A DNA stretch of 64,000 nt from positions 565,501 to 629,500 of the forward strand of contig JASFXZ010000020.1 in assembly GCA_032209605.1 (NCBI GenBank), given 5' to 3'. The position numbers were made by a program, and so were the translations under genes. Below the pieces are notes generated by a model. That model did no database searches. It was not told the origin of the DNA and saw only the letters and a list, made by a program, of their open reading frames with translations. Every line of letters begins with the position of its first letter. Positions within the stretch are counted from its first letter, which is position 1. Shown here one piece after another: positions 60,628 to 64,000 of the stretch. This DNA comes from Mactromeris polynyma (Eukaryota; Mollusca; Bivalvia; Venerida; Mactridae).

Positions 60628-63201
60628 ATGCGCATGCGCCGTCAACTTGGATTTCAACGTCTGAACCAATTGAGTTTCATGCAGATTATAACATCATGTC
60701 CATTATTCATTGCCGGTGTGGTGACTCTAGTCATGGCCTTGCCTCATGTGGAATACCCCGTGTTCAACTTTGGACCTGTGTTCGTCTCAATTCTGGTAAC
60801 TACATGTATACTTAAACCAAACTAAGCTTCCATTCTATTTAACCTCTATAATTTATCAAGCATCTTGTTACATCCACAGGGAACTGAGTCGCGTTATCTT
60901 TGGAAAAATGGTCTATCCCCAAAACTAGTTTGGACCATGTGGTAGTGATGGCTAATCAGAAAAAAATCATAATCGATTATTGGATTGGTTTGAAAACTCA
61001 TGATCGATTATCGAACCGGAAATAATGGAAATATTTAGTTTTGTTTAGTAAAAGTGTAATGCTGACAGTTAAGTTCATTTATACAAATTTATTTATCTCT
61101 TTGTAACAACATTTAACATCTATGGTGTTTTACATTTACTCTTATATCATAAGAACATTTTATCATTCAATAAATTTATTTTGTTTCGTATGTTTATTTT
61201 GATATTTGTATTTGACTGAAGAAATTGAAAACAATTATATTTTATATTCTATGTACAGATTAGTACTACTGTGGATGAGAATAAAGATGTGATCTATAGC
61301 TTGAAGAAATATATAGACACAATTTACAGATGTAAAAAAAGTCAAAATTTCCGATTATAATCGATTATTGTAGTTCATAATCGATTGTCGCCGATGTCGG
61401 ATGTCTAGCGACGATTTTTCGATTATTTTCGATAATTATGCTATCACTACCATGTGGTCACGCCAGTACAATGTTGGTTATTCTACGTGTACATCATTTT
61501 ACTTAACCCTGTTCAGAAAACGAAGTATTAAAATTAAACTATTTACTGGAACCAATCGCATGGATTGTAGAAAAGTTACAGTGAGAGTATAAGTTGTTGA
61601 CAGACTGGTTATCATATAAAACCATTATTTCAGGAGAAGTATAACTAGTAGCACACATGCTTGGTCAACACAAAATAAATCAATATACATTTCTATGTTT
61701 GCAGGTATTTCCCATGGCACTAATTGGTTTGCTTGCCACACGCAAAGCCACTGAGAATTTGAATGCTATAGAAACAACCGGTGCCGTACGATGTATGGTC
61801 AGTATATGTAAACCTTGTATTTCACGAGTTTATAAATATCCTACTTTATAACGAATTACCCAAAAGTAAATGAGCACTGCTATAGGATTTACAACCTCTT
61901 CTGTAAGTAACGTCATTTCATAAAAACGCAACATGTGATGTCACTATTTGCAAGCAGGAAACAATATTTACTCCATACGTTCACTTCGTTTTCATATTGA
62001 CATATTTGGCAAATATTGTTTACTGTCAGTACATAAAGAAGAAGTTGGACATCGTACAGCGGCGCTCAAATTGTGATGTAATATTGCAAGAGGGATGTTG
62101 TCGCTCTATAGAGGGCGCTTGTAGAGAGATTGAGCTGTATTAATTATTTTTTCTGATATCAGTGACCTCTTTTACTAAAACTATTAGTTTGTTTGTCCAT
62201 AAAGACCATTTCACTGATCCCGGTACAACTCAAACTTAATGCATATTCATAAATGTATTGTCCGCGATGGAGATGAATTGTACATGAATTTATGTCCGTC
62301 AGTTTTATCCTTTAGTGTGCGTCTATGATGGACGTAATTGGTTTTTGTACACATATGAGAATAATACGTTTCTAGTTGCAATCTACAAATGAGTGCCGTT
62401 GTACGATTTCCAACCTCTTCTTTTAGTGACATCATTTCCAGAAAACGTCACATGTGACGTCACCAAATATTTTACCTTTCAGATAATGTGCAACTTCGTC
62501 CTCTCCATACTGTGTAGTGTATTAACCGGGGTATCCAGTTTTTATTCATTTTACATCATTGAGCAATGTTCGGACACAAGTTCTGGTAACTTGAAATATT
62601 TATACAAATTTGTCAAGGTGACCGTAGAGTCTCGTATAAAGTTAGATTCTAGTACGGTTTCTAAAATGTGAATATTAAATTTTTATTTGTAATTTCCGTC
62701 ATTTACTGTAGCAATTACTTATTAACTGCAAATTCATTGTGTATGCTCAGACTTTTGTATTTACCTGCATGGCAAATACATTTGTATTACGCGAGCAATC
62801 AGTCGCAATGTCGAGAAATGCTTAATGTCAATTTAAGCAAGGGAGATTACTCTTGAGAAATTTGTTATCCAAAGTTGGAAATTTGTGATTTTAGATAATT
62901 ATGTATTTCAGAATATTATGAGCTGTGCCTGCCAAATAGTCGAGCAAATGTTGGCTTATCTTTGGTTGATGGAATTGTGTGCCTCATATTACTCGTGCTC
63001 TCTGTGCTGGGAATCGTACACTTCTGTACACACGGGTTCAAGCTTTGTTTTAATGCAGACTCTCTTAAAGCCGAGGTCCAGATGAATGTCGTCCTTCCGG
63101 TACAAACTGCGGGTCATTCTGGTCAATATACAAAGACTGCGGGTCATTCTGGAATATCTGCGGGTAATTCTGGCCAAGCTGCGGGCCATTCTGCTCAATA
63201 A
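60628..63201 (+). CDS. Four-span membrane protein, MS4A/CD20-like topology, 4 exons
   Basis: Exons are 60628-60795, 61705-61797, 62483-62585 and 62912-63201 (654 nt, 217 aa plus TAA), phases 0, 0, 1. Four hydrophobic segments lie near residues 18-38, 46-67, 87-112 and 137-159. The N-terminus is basic (MRMRRQ). A short loop lies between spans 1 and 2, a TRKATENLN cytoplasmic loop between 2 and 3, and a larger extracellular loop with several Cys between 3 and 4. This matches the layout of MS4A/CD20-like tetraspan proteins, but I see no diagnostic signature and other four-span families remain possible. The C-terminal tail (about 189-217) has four degenerate repeats of the type TAGHSGQ. The ATG sits 2 nt after a TTACAG acceptor-like site at 60620-60625, so a 5' untranslated exon may exist upstream. 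Three copies of the CRE-bearing MITE lie within or just after the gene and one upstream. Confidence 0.72.
60943..61449. mobile_element. hAT-like element with perfect 8-bp target duplication
   Basis: Ends TAGTGATGGC and (reverse complement) TAGTGATAGC. It is flanked by CCATGTGG at 60935-60942 and 61450-61457. The interior is rich in ATAATCGATTAT. It lies in intron 1 of the four-span gene. Confidence 0.88.
61871..62070. mobile_element. CRE-bearing palindromic MITE, copy D
   Basis: Copy in intron 2 of the four-span gene. Ends are TGAGCACTGCTATAGGATTT and CAGCGGCGCTCA. Its CRE palindromes are damaged (GTAACGTCA) and the right arm is shortened. Confidence 0.75.
62390..62466. mobile_element. CRE-bearing MITE, half copy E
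   Basis: Only the left arm (GAGTGCCGTTGTACGATTTC onward) and a CACATGTGACGTCAC junction remain. It ends about 16 nt before exon 3 of the four-span gene. Confidence 0.7.
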
Positions 63202-63276
63202 CAAACTAAAATGTTATCAATCCTTGATTTCTTCCAGTGTGCGACGAAGTACCGTGTATGTTCCAGGTGTATGTAA

Positions 63277-63436
63277 CAATGCGCTGACAGTAAGCAATAT
63301 TTGCCCCATATGGCAATATGAAAACGTGACCATATGGAGTAGACAGTGTTTCCTGCTTCCAAATAGTGACGTCACATGTGGCTTTTTCTTGAAGTGACGT
63401 CACTTATAGAAGATGTTTTAAATCACAAAGCAGCGA
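63277..63436. mobile_element. CRE-bearing MITE, partial copy F
   Basis: Right-hand part of the family (GGCAATATGAAAACG, GCTTCCAAATAGTGACGTCA, AAGTGACGTCACTTATAGAA), about 75 nt after the stop codon of the four-span gene, so probably in its 3' UTR. Confidence 0.7.
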
Positions 63437-63649
63437 TTAAATTTATATATAGATTTATCTGCTCGCTGGTGTAACACTCAAAACATAACACTGTCTCCAC
63501 TATAAGATGTTCAGACAATATGTCCATGTATTCATGAGTTTATTGTGTTAGAAAGTTGTAAAGTAAACCATAAATACAAATTATTGAACAAGTTATTAGG
63601 CAAATTGCCATACGATTAATACGCAATGCAATTATATTGCCGTTCGAGT

Positions 63650-64000
63650 ATTGCCGGTGAATTATTGTTCCATGGAAGTATTATTTGTAGATTAGTATGT
63701 CATGGGAGTAATACCTGTAGATTAATGTTCCAAGTGAGTATTACCTGTAGATTAATGTTCCAAGTGAGTATTATCTGTAAATTAATGTCCCATGGGAGTA
63801 TTACCTGTAGATTAATGTTCCAAGGGAGTATTACCTGTAGATTAATGTCCCATGGGAGTATTACCTGTATATTAATGTTCCAAGGGAGTATTACCTGTAG
63901 ATTAATGTCCCATGGGAGTATTACCTGTAGATTAATGTCCCATGGGAGTATTACCTGTAGATTAATGTCCCATGGGAGTATTACCTGTAGATTAATGTCC
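63650..64000. repeat. 30-bp minisatellite running off the window
   Basis: Unit ATTAATGTCCCATGGGAGTA plus TTACCTGTAG, about 11 copies. A TTCCAAG variant alternates with TCCCATG in the left half. The array continues past the right edge. Confidence 0.95.

Overview
This is an AT-rich animal nuclear window with spliced genes, long introns and a heavy load of short DNA transposons and minisatellites. A mollusc, most likely a bivalve, is the best guess: the interspersed repeats end in a 'gggggcataa' tail and carry 'accgacggac' tracts of a type I associate with bivalve genomes. The species cannot be named from the sequence. There is no bacterial or viral gene content. Genes were rebuilt by joining exons at GT/AG sites with consistent codon phase.

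Layout: (1) 5993-15614, minus: complete four-exon NAD(P)-binding reductase of the flavin reductase/biliverdin reductase B type (218 aa). (2) 18378-23070: putative TA-flanked DNA element of about 4.7 kb with inverted ends. It carries a decayed or partial multi-exon gene with DUF4806-like pieces and a 36-bp coding-compatible tandem repeat. (3) 25571-30043, plus: complete five-exon cytosolic sulfotransferase (297 aa). (4) 35960-36250, plus: decayed mariner transposase. (5) 36619-56086, minus: alkaline ceramidase 3 (ACER3), eleven exons including a 36-nt microexon, about 255 aa. (6) 60628-63201, plus: four-exon, four-membrane-span protein resembling the MS4A/CD20 type (217 aa).

The genes are not an operon and share no evident pathway. 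By family, ceramidase cleaves ceramide in the ER/Golgi, sulfotransferase conjugates small molecules with PAPS, and the reductase is a soluble NAD(P)H enzyme.

By my tally about 19-20 kb, near 30% of the window, is tandem repeat in roughly 25 separate arrays. Unit lengths run from 16 to 170 bp, and most arrays lie in introns. Several sit inside, or have grown from, short inverted-repeat transposons. Very long apparent reading frames at 2.2-5.7, 7.4-8.1, 10.5-11.4 and 57.5-58.9 kb are by-products of these arrays. Other DNA elements include six copies of a palindromic CRE-bearing MITE, pogo/Tigger-like MITEs, hAT-like elements (one with a perfect 8-bp target duplication), foldback elements and one tRNA-derived SINE.
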